A stretch of DNA of 25,505 bases from DAOTTI01 sp034437795 (lineage in GTDB: Bacteria > Chloroflexota > UBA11872 > UBA12225). The translations under genes and the position numbers were made by a program. The stretch spans positions 1-25,505 of the forward strand of contig DAOTTI010000277.1 of the NCBI GenBank assembly GCA_034437795.1. Direction: 5' to 3'. Below are positions 8,102-14,764 of this stretch, one piece after another (the first letter of the stretch is position 1; every line of letters begins with the position of its first letter). The notes beneath the pieces were generated by a model, which searched no databases, was not told the origin of the DNA, and saw only the letters and a program-made list of their open reading frames with translations.

Positions 8102-9244
8102 ATGCCAGGTGGTGGCGCCTTGGCCGGCCGGTCCCCAGCACCCGCCGGCGTGACCGTGCGTCAGTTCAGCCGCGCCGACGTCGAGGCGGGGCGCTGGCTC
8201 ATCTACCGCGCCTACGCGGAGGCGCTACTCCGCCTGTACGGGCCAGGGGCGATGGAGCACTACGAGGTGCGCTCGCCCGAGTTCATGGAGCTGTACCTGG
8301 CCCGCGATCCGGCCGGCTGCCTCGCCGCCGAGGCGCCGGACGGGACGCTCGTCGGGGTAGTCTTCTGCTTCGCCTGGGGGGAGGCCGGCTGGTTCGGCTC
8401 GCTGGCCGTGGCCCCCGAATGGCAGGGGCGGGGCGTGGGCCAGCTGCTCGCCGCCAGCGCCATCGAGTATCTGTCGTCCCGCGGCTGCACCCGCCTGGGC
8501 CTGGAGACGTGGCCCGACGATCCGCTGGTGGGGCACCTGTACCGCAAGCTCGGCTTTCAGCCGGCACGCCTGACGGTCAAGCTATCGCGCGCAGTGAGTG
8601 CGGGCGACGATGAGGATATGGGCGTTGCCTCCCCGCGGCAGGCACTCCACCCAGAGCGCCCATCGGCGGCCGGCGAGCATGCGCCGGACGCGGCGCGCCC
8701 GGGGGCAGATGCCCCGCGGCCGCCCTGGAGTATGCAGTGGCTCACGGCGCGCTCCGGTGGGGACGTGGAGCGGGCGGTAGACGACGTCCAGGACGTGGCG
8801 CAGGCGCTGCACGCGGCGGATCCGGGCCAGGCGCGGATCGACTACCGCACCGAGGTGCGCGCGACGGTGTGCGCCGGGTGGGCGGAGGTGGCCGTGCTGC
8901 GCGAACCTGGCGGCCGGGCGGCCGCCGTTGCCCTGGCGAACGTGCGGCGGCCGAGCGGGGCGCGGGCCGGCGCCCTGGACCTGCGCCTGCTGCTGGTCAG
9001 GCCCGCGCCCCACGACGAGGCCGCGCTGGACGCCGTGCTTCAGGCCTGCCAGCAGCGCGCGGCGGCGCTCGGTATGCCGGCCATGACCTGCGACGTGAAC
9101 CTGCGGTACACGAGAGCGGCTCGCCTGCTGCGCCGGCAGGGCTTTCGTCCCGTCTTCCGGCTGATCCGGATGGAGCGCCCGCGGCCCGGCGTGGATCTCC
9201 TGGGCCGCTCGGCGCTGATCGAGTGCGTGCGCTGGGCGGGGTAG
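8102..9244 (+). CDS. GNAT-family N-acetyltransferase with a second, degenerate GNAT-like half
   Basis: A 380-residue protein. The first half (about 17-163) is a full GNAT domain, with acetyl-CoA pyrophosphate loop VAPEWQGRGVGQLL (Q108-G113) and the terminal YRKLGF motif. A Pro/Ala-rich linker (165-210) leads to a second half (about 215-380) that keeps the late GNAT pattern (TRAARLLRRQGFRPVFRLIRM) but has no Q/RxxGxG/A loop, so it probably does not bind acetyl-CoA. Two-domain GNAT proteins of this layout are known; mycothiol synthase is one, but I do not see enough to claim that. The start is uncertain: ATG 8102 lacks a Shine-Dalgarno sequence, and GTG 8150 or 8156 would begin directly at the conserved VTVRQF. 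Confidence 0.8.
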   Translation: MPGGGALAGRSPAPAGVTVRQFSRADVEAGRWLIYRAYAEALLRLYGPGAMEHYEVRSPEFMELYLARDPAGCLAAEAPDGTLVGVVFCFAWGEAGWFGSLAVAPEWQGRGVGQLLAASAIEYLSSRGCTRLGLETWPDDPLVGHLYRKLGFQPARLTVKLSRAVSAGDDEDMGVASPRQALHPERPSAAGEHAPDAARPGADAPRPPWSMQWLTARSGGDVERAVDDVQDVAQALHAADPGQARIDYRTEVRATVCAGWAEVAVLREPGGRAAAVALANVRRPSGARAGALDLRLLLVRPAPHDEAALDAVLQACQQRAAALGMPAMTCDVNLRYTRAARLLRRQGFRPVFRLIRMERPRPGVDLLGRSALIECVRWAG

Positions 9245-9310
9245 GGTAAGTGGCGAGTAACGACGAGCGAGTGGGCGGTTCCCGTGCACGGTGCGCCCGC
9301 TGGCCGGTGA

Positions 9311-9976
9311 TCAGGCGTTGGTCAGCAGGTAGGAGAGATATTCGATCTCGATGGAGAGGTCGACGCTGGAAACGTAGACGTCCTTCGGGACCTGTAGCTG
9401 CACCGGCGCGAAGTTGAGGATGCCCTTGATGCCGGCCTTGACGGCCGCATCGGCCACTTGCTGCGCGGCTGAGGCCGGCACGGTCATGATGGCCATCAGG
9501 ATGCCCTGCTCCCGCACGACCTCCGGCAGGTCCTCCATCGGGCGGACGACGATGGTGCCGATGCGCCGGCCGTGCTTGGTGGCATCGACGTCGAAGGCGG
9601 CCACGATGTGGAAGCCCTGGCGCGCGAAGCCGGGATAGGCCATCAGGGCGGTGCCGAGGTTGCCCACGCCGATGAGGGCGATGTGCCAGGGGTGATCGAG
9701 CCCCAGGATGCTGCGCAGGCTCTGCTGGAGCTCGGCGATGTCGTAGCCGACGCCGCGCTTGCCGAAGGAGCCGAAGTAGGCCAGGTCGCGGCGCACCTGC
9801 GCGGCGGTAAAGCCGGTAAGCTGAGAGATCCGTTCAGAAGAGAGCGGTTCGGTTTCGCCCTTGGCCTCGAGCTGCCGGAGAAGGCGGTAGTACGTCGAAA
9901 GACGGCGTACCGTCATCGGCGGGATACGGGGTACCTTGGGCATCCGAGGACGTGTCGCGGCCGCCGGCTGCTCCAT
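9311..9976 (-). CDS. rex: Redox-sensing transcriptional repressor Rex
   Basis: A 221-residue repressor that binds DNA when NADH is low and releases it when NADH rises. Residues about 20-85 form the winged helix with the family signature around TAAQVRRDLAYFGSFGKRGVGY. The Rossmann domain follows with IGVGNLGTAL (102-111) and the NADH-associated LNFAP segment near the C-terminus; length and order match the family. The ATG at 9976 has no ribosome site, but TATGTT lies nine bases upstream on the minus strand (9986-9991), which fits a leaderless or near-leaderless transcript. A later Met at 9943 is possible. I see no Rex-type operator in the window, so its targets are probably elsewhere. It is convergent with the GNAT gene. 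Confidence 0.95.
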   Translation of the reverse strand: MEQPAAATRPRMPKVPRIPPMTVRRLSTYYRLLRQLEAKGETEPLSSERISQLTGFTAAQVRRDLAYFGSFGKRGVGYDIAELQQSLRSILGLDHPWHIALIGVGNLGTALMAYPGFARQGFHIVAAFDVDATKHGRRIGTIVVRPMEDLPEVVREQGILMAIMTVPASAAQQVADAAVKAGIKGILNFAPVQLQVPKDVYVSSVDLSIEIEYLSYLLTNA

Positions 9977-10187
9977 AGACGATCCAACATAGTGTCCCGG
10001 CCTGACCGAGCATCGCTGGCTGGGTGCTTCACGGGCGCCTTCCTCACGCTCTCGTCGCTCTGGGGCCGGCCGTATGGCGAGCCTCCCCGTCGCGGCGGGC
10101 GGGGGACCATTGGGGCGCGCGGGCCCGAGGCGGCCGCCCGCCGGTGGCCGGCCACGGAGCGATGTCTTTTGCTGGCGGACGGGACAT
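9977..10187 (-). promoter_or_regulatory. Intergenic region upstream of rex with a -10-like box
   Basis: This 211-base gap holds no gene. Next to rex is TATGTT (minus strand, 9986-9991), a good -10 match whose position would put transcription at or beside the start codon. A -35 element is not clear. No terminator with a T run is visible after the lipoprotein gene. Confidence 0.35.
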
Positions 10188-11648
10188 TTACCTGGATTTC
10201 CCCACCGCCGCCCACGCTGCGTCGAGCCGCGCCTGTGCCGCGCGCTCGGCCGCCGCCAGTACTTCGGCAGGGGATTGTGATCCCAGGATAGCATCTTGGC
10301 GCGCCTGCGCGAGGAGGGGCCAGACGTCATGGGGGGCGGGGCAGCGGGGAGGGTAGCGCGTGTGGCGGAGCTGCTCCAGGCCATGGTCGCGGGCCTCGTC
10401 AAAGAGCTTGCTGCCCGTCCGGTACAGGGCGGCCAGGCGCCGGTCGATCACCAGCTGCCCGCTAAACGGGGGATACCACAGGACACGCCCTTCAATCAGG
10501 CCACCAGCCTCCTGGCCGGCGGCCACATGCCCCGCCGCCACCTCGCGCCGGGCGGTGGCTTGGGCGCCCGCCAGGGCGGCTTCGGGGCTGAGCAGAAAGC
10601 GCAGCACGTCCCAGGCCTCGTCCGGTGCACCGCGGAGGAGGCCGTAGGCCCACGTCCGGCTGGCGGACACCAGGGGCCACCCGTCACGCCGGCGGGGGAC
10701 CTGCACGTAGCCCAGCGGGAACTCGGGCTGGCGGTGGAGCAGGCTCGAGACGAAGCGGGTGGACTCGATGCAGATGCTCACGCGTCCACCGGCAAAAGGA
10801 TGCCCCTCGCCAAGGTCAGCGGCCGTGCCGGCGCGGGCTGGGGGCGGGAAGGGCCCGGTGGCCCGCAGGCGCCGCGCGCCTCCCAGCTCCTGCGCCTGCG
10901 CCACCAGCCAGGCCAGCGCCTCCACGTTCTCCGGCCGGCGGAACGTGGCGCGGCGCCCGTCGGGGGTCAGCCACTCGCCGCCGTTCTGCCAGCCCCACTG
11001 CTCCAGCGGGGCGCCGTGGTGTCGCGGATCAAACGGCAGGCGCGACCGCGCCTGGGGCGCGGCGGCGAGATCAAGCGCCGCGCGGCGGAGCGCTTCCCAG
11101 GTGATGGCGGGGCGCTCGAAGTCGAACCCCGCCCGCCGGAAGTCGATGCCGGCGTCGAGGAAGTGCCGGCGGTGAAAGTAGACCTGGCGCGCGTCGGTTT
11201 CCTCAGGCAGCGTATAGAGCTGCCCGTCGAACCCGTAGCCCGGCTGCAGGGCGTGGGGCATGAACCGCTTCAGGTCGTAACGATCGCGCTGCAGCAGGCC
11301 GTGCAACGGGCGCAGGCGCCGGCGTAGGGCGAGCAGGGGCACGTCGATCTGGTCCAGCCACAGCAGGTCGCCGGCATCGGGGTCGGCAGCGAGCGCCGCC
11401 TCCACCTGGTCGGGGTGCGGCGGCGCCGGCACCGCTTCCGGGGTCCCTGGAACGGGGCTCACCACGACGGGCGCGCCTGATGCCTCGGCGGCGCCCATGC
11501 GCCAGGCCTCGAGCTTGCCTTCCAGCGCCGCCGAATGGGGGGCCAGCAGGCGGATGGAGCGGGGCCGGCGCGACGGCGGAGCGCCGCCGGCACAGGCGGC
11601 GCCGAGCGCGGCGGGAGCGGCGCGGAGGATGAGGGTACGGCGGCGCAT
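10188..11648 (-). CDS. Extracellular solute-binding lipoprotein (family 1-like), orphan
   Basis: A 486-residue protein resembling carbohydrate-type ABC solute-binding proteins. Residues 1-19 look like a lipoprotein signal (hydrophobic LILRAAPAALGAAC, Cys19). The Arg run followed by TLIL would also fit a Tat-dependent lipoprotein, though the -3 position is Gly rather than Leu. Family-like segments include a DLLWLDQ strand, the YTLPEETDARQVYFHRRHF hinge region and AITWEALRRAALDLA. No permease or ATPase genes lie nearby. Its ATG overlaps the stop of the upstream gene (TAATG at 11648), so translation is coupled and it belongs functionally with the SHOCT-like protein. The ligand is unknown. Confidence 0.82.
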   Translation of the reverse strand: MRRRTLILRAAPAALGAACAGGAPPSRRPRSIRLLAPHSAALEGKLEAWRMGAAEASGAPVVVSPVPGTPEAVPAPPHPDQVEAALAADPDAGDLLWLDQIDVPLLALRRRLRPLHGLLQRDRYDLKRFMPHALQPGYGFDGQLYTLPEETDARQVYFHRRHFLDAGIDFRRAGFDFERPAITWEALRRAALDLAAAPQARSRLPFDPRHHGAPLEQWGWQNGGEWLTPDGRRATFRRPENVEALAWLVAQAQELGGARRLRATGPFPPPARAGTAADLGEGHPFAGGRVSICIESTRFVSSLLHRQPEFPLGYVQVPRRRDGWPLVSASRTWAYGLLRGAPDEAWDVLRFLLSPEAALAGAQATARREVAAGHVAAGQEAGGLIEGRVLWYPPFSGQLVIDRRLAALYRTGSKLFDEARDHGLEQLRHTRYPPRCPAPHDVWPLLAQARQDAILGSQSPAEVLAAAERAAQARLDAAWAAVGKSR

Positions 11649-12529
11649 TAGCCGAGCGCGTCGAGCAGCCGGGCAGCCTGCTCAGAGGTGATCTTGCCCT
11701 CCTGGAGCATCTGTAAGATAAGACGGCGCTCCTGCTCCGCCGGCGGCCGGCGCACGCGGGCCCCAGCCGCCGGCGCGCCGGGGGCGCCCCATTGCTCCAG
11801 GCGCTCGGTGAACCACCAGCGCCCGCGCCCGGGCCGGGCGGCGCGGTCGGCCTTGCGCCCGCCTTCCTCCCAGCGCCCCGCGTGACGCTCCAGACGCTCC
11901 GCTGCCCGCCGCGCGTGCTCCTGCGCCCGCTCGACGGCGTGGTAGCTGCGTTCGACCTCCCGCTGCACCCGTTCCGCCACCCGCCGCGCCTGCTCGTCGA
12001 TCCGCTCCGCCGCCTCGTCCAGCCGGCGAGCGACCTCCTCCGAGATGCCCGCCTCGCTGGCGCGGATGGCGCGCGTCATCTCGGCGAAGATGCGCCGGCC
12101 GTGCTCGGACATCAGGCGGGCGAACTCCGCCAGGTCGGGCGGGCCGGGGGGCGTCTGGGGCGCGGCGCCGGCTTCCGCCCCGCCGGGCTGGCCTGTCGCC
12201 ACCGGCCGGACCACCGTCTCACCCCCCGCGCGCGTGACGCGCATGGAGCGAAGCTGCACCGCCGGAGGCAGGAGCACCTCGGCCGGCAGGCCCGACGGCA
12301 GCGTGATCGTCCCGCCGGCCATGCGGATGCGGAACGTCTCGCCGTCCTGCAATACAAAGGGAGGCGGGCTCGCCTCCGAGGCGATCTTGATCACCGGCTC
12401 ATCCCAGTCCTTGAGCGCCACCGTGCCGGAGCTATCGCGCAAATCTAGGACAGCGCGCTGGCCGGCGCTGAAGGTCAGCTCAGCCGCCCCCGTGGCGGTG
12501 CCCTGCGTCGTCTCGTTCGTTTCGTCCAT
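11648..12529 (-). CDS. DUF4097-like / coiled-coil protein with a C-terminal SHOCT-like module
   Basis: A 293-residue protein with three regions. Residues 15-110 are beta-rich and Gly/Thr-rich (LTFSAGQRAVLDLRDSSG), recalling the start of DUF4097-type repeats. A Pro/Gly linker (112-135) leads to a long charged helix (135-225) rich in Arg, Glu and Ala, a strong coiled-coil candidate. The last 27 residues (267-293) form a short helix pair, ERRLILQMLQEGKITSEQAARLL, of the SHOCT-like/YvlB type. The same module ends the DUF2089 protein upstream. There is no signal peptide or membrane helix. GGGAG lies about eleven bases before the ATG. It is translationally coupled to the lipoprotein gene. I cannot name a function. 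Confidence 0.78.
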   Translation of the reverse strand: MDETNETTQGTATGAAELTFSAGQRAVLDLRDSSGTVALKDWDEPVIKIASEASPPPFVLQDGETFRIRMAGGTITLPSGLPAEVLLPPAVQLRSMRVTRAGGETVVRPVATGQPGGAEAGAAPQTPPGPPDLAEFARLMSEHGRRIFAEMTRAIRASEAGISEEVARRLDEAAERIDEQARRVAERVQREVERSYHAVERAQEHARRAAERLERHAGRWEEGGRKADRAARPGRGRWWFTERLEQWGAPGAPAAGARVRRPPAEQERRLILQMLQEGKITSEQAARLLDALG

Positions 12530-12673
12530 CGCGTATCCACTCCCGGTCGTCTATGACCTTTCAAATCAGGTGCCTGGCCCGTTCGCCTGCTGGCGGCCGC
12601 TGCGAGCACGCTCGTTGACTGCTGCGAGATAGCGCCGGCTACGCAATCCCCTCGGATCAGGCGTCACACCGTA

Positions 12674-13090
12674 CTAGACGCTGCCGCCGCCCAGCCCGCG
12701 TAGGCGGCTGATGGCCTCGTCCACGGTGAGCTGGCCGGCGTGCAGCTGGTCCAGGATCGCCAGGCGCTCCGCGCGGGCGCCGGCCTCCTCCTCGGCGCGC
12801 TCCCCCTCCGGCGGGCCCTCTGCGGGCGCCTCGTAGCCCAGGGCGCGGATGACCTCGTCCAGGCGGCTGCGAACGGTGGGGTAGGAGATGCCCAGCTCTC
12901 GCTCGACGTCGCGGATCACGCCGCGGTTCTTCAGGAACACGTCCACAAAGCGGAGCTGCTCGCGGCTCAGCCGGTCGAACTTGGAGAGCTGAAAGGTCCC
13001 TTCCAGGCCGGTGCCGCACTGCGGGCAGCGTAGGTGCGTCACCACCAGCTCCGCCTCACACATCGGGCAGCGGCCGATCACTTCCGGCAT
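12674..13090 (-). CDS. DUF2089 zinc-ribbon and helix-turn-helix regulator
   Basis: A 138-residue protein of the DUF2089 family. Cys8-x2-Cys11 and Cys22-x2-Cys25 form a zinc ribbon. Residues about 37-85 contain a helix-turn-helix (RDVERELGISYPTVRSRLDEVIRAL). After an acidic linker (86-106), residues 108-132 form a SHOCT-like helix pair (ERLAILDQLHAGQLTVDEAI) matching the tail of the next gene. A DNA-binding role is inferred from the fold; the family has no well-described target. CAGGAG lies about nine bases before the ATG. A perfect 6-bp inverted repeat stands 25 bases upstream, a natural site for autoregulation. The next gene in the same direction begins 144 bases downstream. Confidence 0.88.
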   Translation of the reverse strand: MPEVIGRCPMCEAELVVTHLRCPQCGTGLEGTFQLSKFDRLSREQLRFVDVFLKNRGVIRDVERELGISYPTVRSRLDEVIRALGYEAPAEGPPEGERAEEEAGARAERLAILDQLHAGQLTVDEAISRLRGLGGGSV

Positions 13091-13115
13091 CGGGCATAAC
13101 TCCTGCTGAGGAAAA

Positions 13116-13131
13116 TTGAGCTATCGCTCAA
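13116..13131. promoter_or_regulatory. Palindromic operator candidate upstream of the DUF2089 gene
   Basis: TTGAGC (13116-13121) and GCTCAA (13126-13131) are perfect arms around TATC in an unusually AT-rich patch. It lies between the DUF2089 start codon (13090) and a likely promoter region on the minus strand. Position and symmetry fit an operator for a dimeric regulator, perhaps the DUF2089 protein itself. Confidence 0.5.
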
Positions 13132-13140
13132 CAATATCAA

Positions 13141-13169
13141 TCCAGACTATGCGTATCTTAAGGTCTGGA
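13141..13169. promoter_or_regulatory. Second inverted repeat in the DUF2089-tatA spacer
   Basis: TCCAGAC (13141-13147) and GTCTGGA (13163-13169) are perfect 7-bp arms around a 15-base AT-richer loop containing TATGCGTATCTTAAG. It lies 9 bases beyond the shorter palindrome, so the two may form one regulatory region for the leftward genes. Confidence 0.4.
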
Positions 13170-13177
13170 CCGGTCGC

Positions 13178-13280
13178 GTGTCAATGGGGCGCGGGCGCCG
13201 GCCGGGGGGCATGCGTGGCTGGCCGGCCTGGTCGGCTGGATAGTAGCGGGGTGTCGATGGGGTGTGGGCGCCGGCCGGGG
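13178..13280. repeat. Imperfect direct repeat upstream of tatA
   Basis: Two copies of a 30-base block start at 13178 and 13251 (period 73). Both read GTGTCxATGGGGxGxGGGCG and then continue identically through CCGGCCGGGG, with three base differences over the block. It may be a local duplication or a pair of binding sites ahead of the tatA promoter. Confidence 0.5.
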
Positions 13281-13346
13281 GAGCGTGCCAGCGGGGCAAA
13301 GGTACTGGGCGGTGGGAACGGGCGCGCTGAGCCGGCGCCGGTGCGG

Positions 13347-13352
13347 TATGAT
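13347..13352 (+). promoter_or_regulatory. Likely -10 element of tatA
   Basis: TATGAT, a close match to the sigma-70-type -10 consensus, lies 29 bases before the tatA start codon. No convincing -35 element stands 16-18 bases upstream. The same hexamer precedes the tRNA gene at 21846-21851. Confidence 0.4.
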
Positions 13353-13381
13353 TGCTAGGACGGACCAGGAGGAACACGACG

Positions 13382-13645
13382 ATGCCCTTTAATCTTGGCG
13401 GGCCAGAGCTGATCATCATCCTCGTCATCGTGCTGATCGTCTTCGGCGCGGGCAAGCTCCCCAGCGTGATGCGCGATCTGGGGCGAGGCGTGAAGGAATT
13501 CAAGAAGGCGCAGTCGGAGGAAGAGGCGGCGATGACCACGTCACCGACCGTGGCCGCGCCTCCAGCGGCGAGCACCGCACCTTCCGCCAATGGCGCCGGC
13601 GCGGCCGCTCCCGCGCGGGCTCCCGAAACGTCGCAGCGGGCCTAG
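13382..13645 (+). CDS. tatA: Sec-independent protein translocase subunit TatA/TatE
   Basis: An 87-residue membrane protein that, with TatC, forms the pore carrying folded twin-arginine proteins across the membrane. Residues 8-24 (PELIIILVIVLIVFGAG) form the single helix. The Phe-Gly hinge (21-22) and KLPSVMRDLGRGVKEFKKA give the amphipathic helix, and an acidic patch and Ala/Pro-rich tail follow. TatB tends to have a longer amphipathic region, so TatA/E is the better fit. AGGAGG lies eight bases before the ATG. No tatC is in the window. A strong terminator follows 75 bases after the stop, so it is probably transcribed alone. Confidence 0.93.
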   Translation: MPFNLGGPELIIILVIVLIVFGAGKLPSVMRDLGRGVKEFKKAQSEEEAAMTTSPTVAAPPAASTAPSANGAGAAAPARAPETSQRA

Positions 13646-13719
13646 CGGGCCGACTACGACTCACCGCTCCGGCCGGGCCTTGACCCCGGCCGAGCTATAG
13701 CTTCTGGCTCAGCCACGAG

Positions 13720-13748
13720 AGCGGACGCTCCCACGAGCGTCCGCTTTT
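13720..13748 (+). terminator. Intrinsic terminator of tatA
   Basis: AGCGGACGCTC (13720-13730) and GAGCGTCCGCT (13735-13745) form a perfect 11-bp stem around CCAC, followed by a T run ending at 13748. On the minus strand no T run follows the hairpin, so it serves the rightward gene. Confidence 0.88.
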
Positions 13749-13768
13749 GCGTTGCCTACGGACGCGCT

Positions 13769-14230
13769 CTATTCGAGCACCCAGCGATCGAGGTCCCGCT
13801 GGTAGTCGAGCAGCTCACCATCGCGGAAGAAAAGGCCGATCTCGTAGGCGGCCGTCTCGGGGCCGTCCGAGGCATGGACGAGGTTGCGCAGGCCGGCCAG
13901 GGCGAGGTCGCCGCGGATGGTGCCGGACGCCGCCTCGTGCGGGCGGGTCTTACCGACCATGGCGCGGACGACCTCGATGGCGTGGGGCGCCTCCAGCACG
14001 GCGACGACGACGGGGCTGCTGGTGATGTAGCTCACCAGGTCCTCGTAGAAGAACTTGCCCTGGTGTACGGCGTAATGGCGCTCCGCCAGCGGCCGGTCGA
14101 TGTGGATCAGCTTGAGGCCGACCAGCTTCATCCCGCGGCGCTCGAAGCGCCCCAGGATCTCCCAGATCAATCCGCGCTGGACGCCGTCCGGCTTGACGAT
14201 GACCAACGTTCGTTCCACGTCCATGGCCAT
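13769..14230 (-). CDS. ndk: Nucleoside diphosphate kinase
   Basis: A 153-residue enzyme that moves the gamma phosphate from ATP to other nucleoside diphosphates through a phosphohistidine. Seen here: VKPDGVQRG (12-20), the nucleotide-contact Arg/Thr region TRPHEAASGTIRGDLA (95-110), and catalytic His119 in RNLVHASD. Length is normal for the family. The start is either ATG 14230 or the second ATG two codons later (14224); GAGGTGG lies further upstream and the spacing fits 14230 better. It is convergent with tatA. Confidence 0.97.
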   Translation of the reverse strand: MAMDVERTLVIVKPDGVQRGLIWEILGRFERRGMKLVGLKLIHIDRPLAERHYAVHQGKFFYEDLVSYITSSPVVVAVLEAPHAIEVVRAMVGKTRPHEAASGTIRGDLALAGLRNLVHASDGPETAAYEIGLFFRDGELLDYQRDLDRWVLE

Positions 14231-14335
14231 AGATCGGTTGCCACCTCTGTACTCTGTGCTCGTGTGTGCTGCCGGCCTGCCCTGGTCCGCGGTCGGCGCC
14301 AGACCGTGGCGCCAGCGCTGTTGGGGCGCCGGCCC

Positions 14336-14683
14336 TTAGCGCTGGCGCCGCAGACGGCGTAGCTCCAGCCGGATCATGCCCAGGTTGGCGCCGGCCTGGG
14401 CGCGCACCACCGCTGTGCGCCCGTCCGCCAGCGGCGCGGCCAGGATGGCGCCACCCTGCGCCTCGATGATGGCATCACTGAGGCCGCCGAGCGAGAGGTC
14501 GTCGGTGGCCTGCTGGAGGGCGCCGGCCAGAGCGGCCAGTAAGGCGCCCTCGGCGCCGGCGACCTCGCCCGCCCCGCTGGCGGCGGCGACGCCGTCCGGC
14601 GTCACGACGTAGGCTGCGGCGACGCCGGGCAGGCGTCGCAACGTGCCGATGATCTGGTCTTCCACGCGTTCCACGCTCGCCAT
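14336..14683 (-). CDS. Roadblock/LC7-domain protein
   Basis: A 115-residue protein with the roadblock/LC7 fold: an N-terminal helix (VERVEDQIIGTLRRLPGV), strand AAYVVTPDGVAAASG, a long central helix (44-62), and a strand pair ending in AVVRAQAGANLGMIRLEL. Bacterial roadblock proteins often act with small Ras-like GTPases of the MglA type or as dimeric scaffolds; no GTPase gene is visible here. It is the last gene of the SIS-TPR-roadblock set, 81 bases after the TPR gene. The end is Arg-rich (RLELRRLRRQR). Confidence 0.85.
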   Translation of the reverse strand: MASVERVEDQIIGTLRRLPGVAAAYVVTPDGVAAASGAGEVAGAEGALLAALAGALQQATDDLSLGGLSDAIIEAQGGAILAAPLADGRTAVVRAQAGANLGMIRLELRRLRRQR

Positions 14684-14764
14684 CCTTGTCTGTGACGCGA
14701 TGCTCAGGGTAGTCCGGCGGCCCTCTTCTGGATGCGCTCCGATGGTCCAGGCGGGTGAGGCCGG

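Noticed and set aside
9977..10187. Rex operator in the rex upstream region
   Set aside because: I found no TTGTGA/TCACAA-like dyad here.
10296..11327. Long plus-strand frame opposite the solute-binding lipoprotein
   Set aside because: Shadow frame caused by GC-rich codons; the minus-strand gene has a signal peptide, family motifs and a coupled start.
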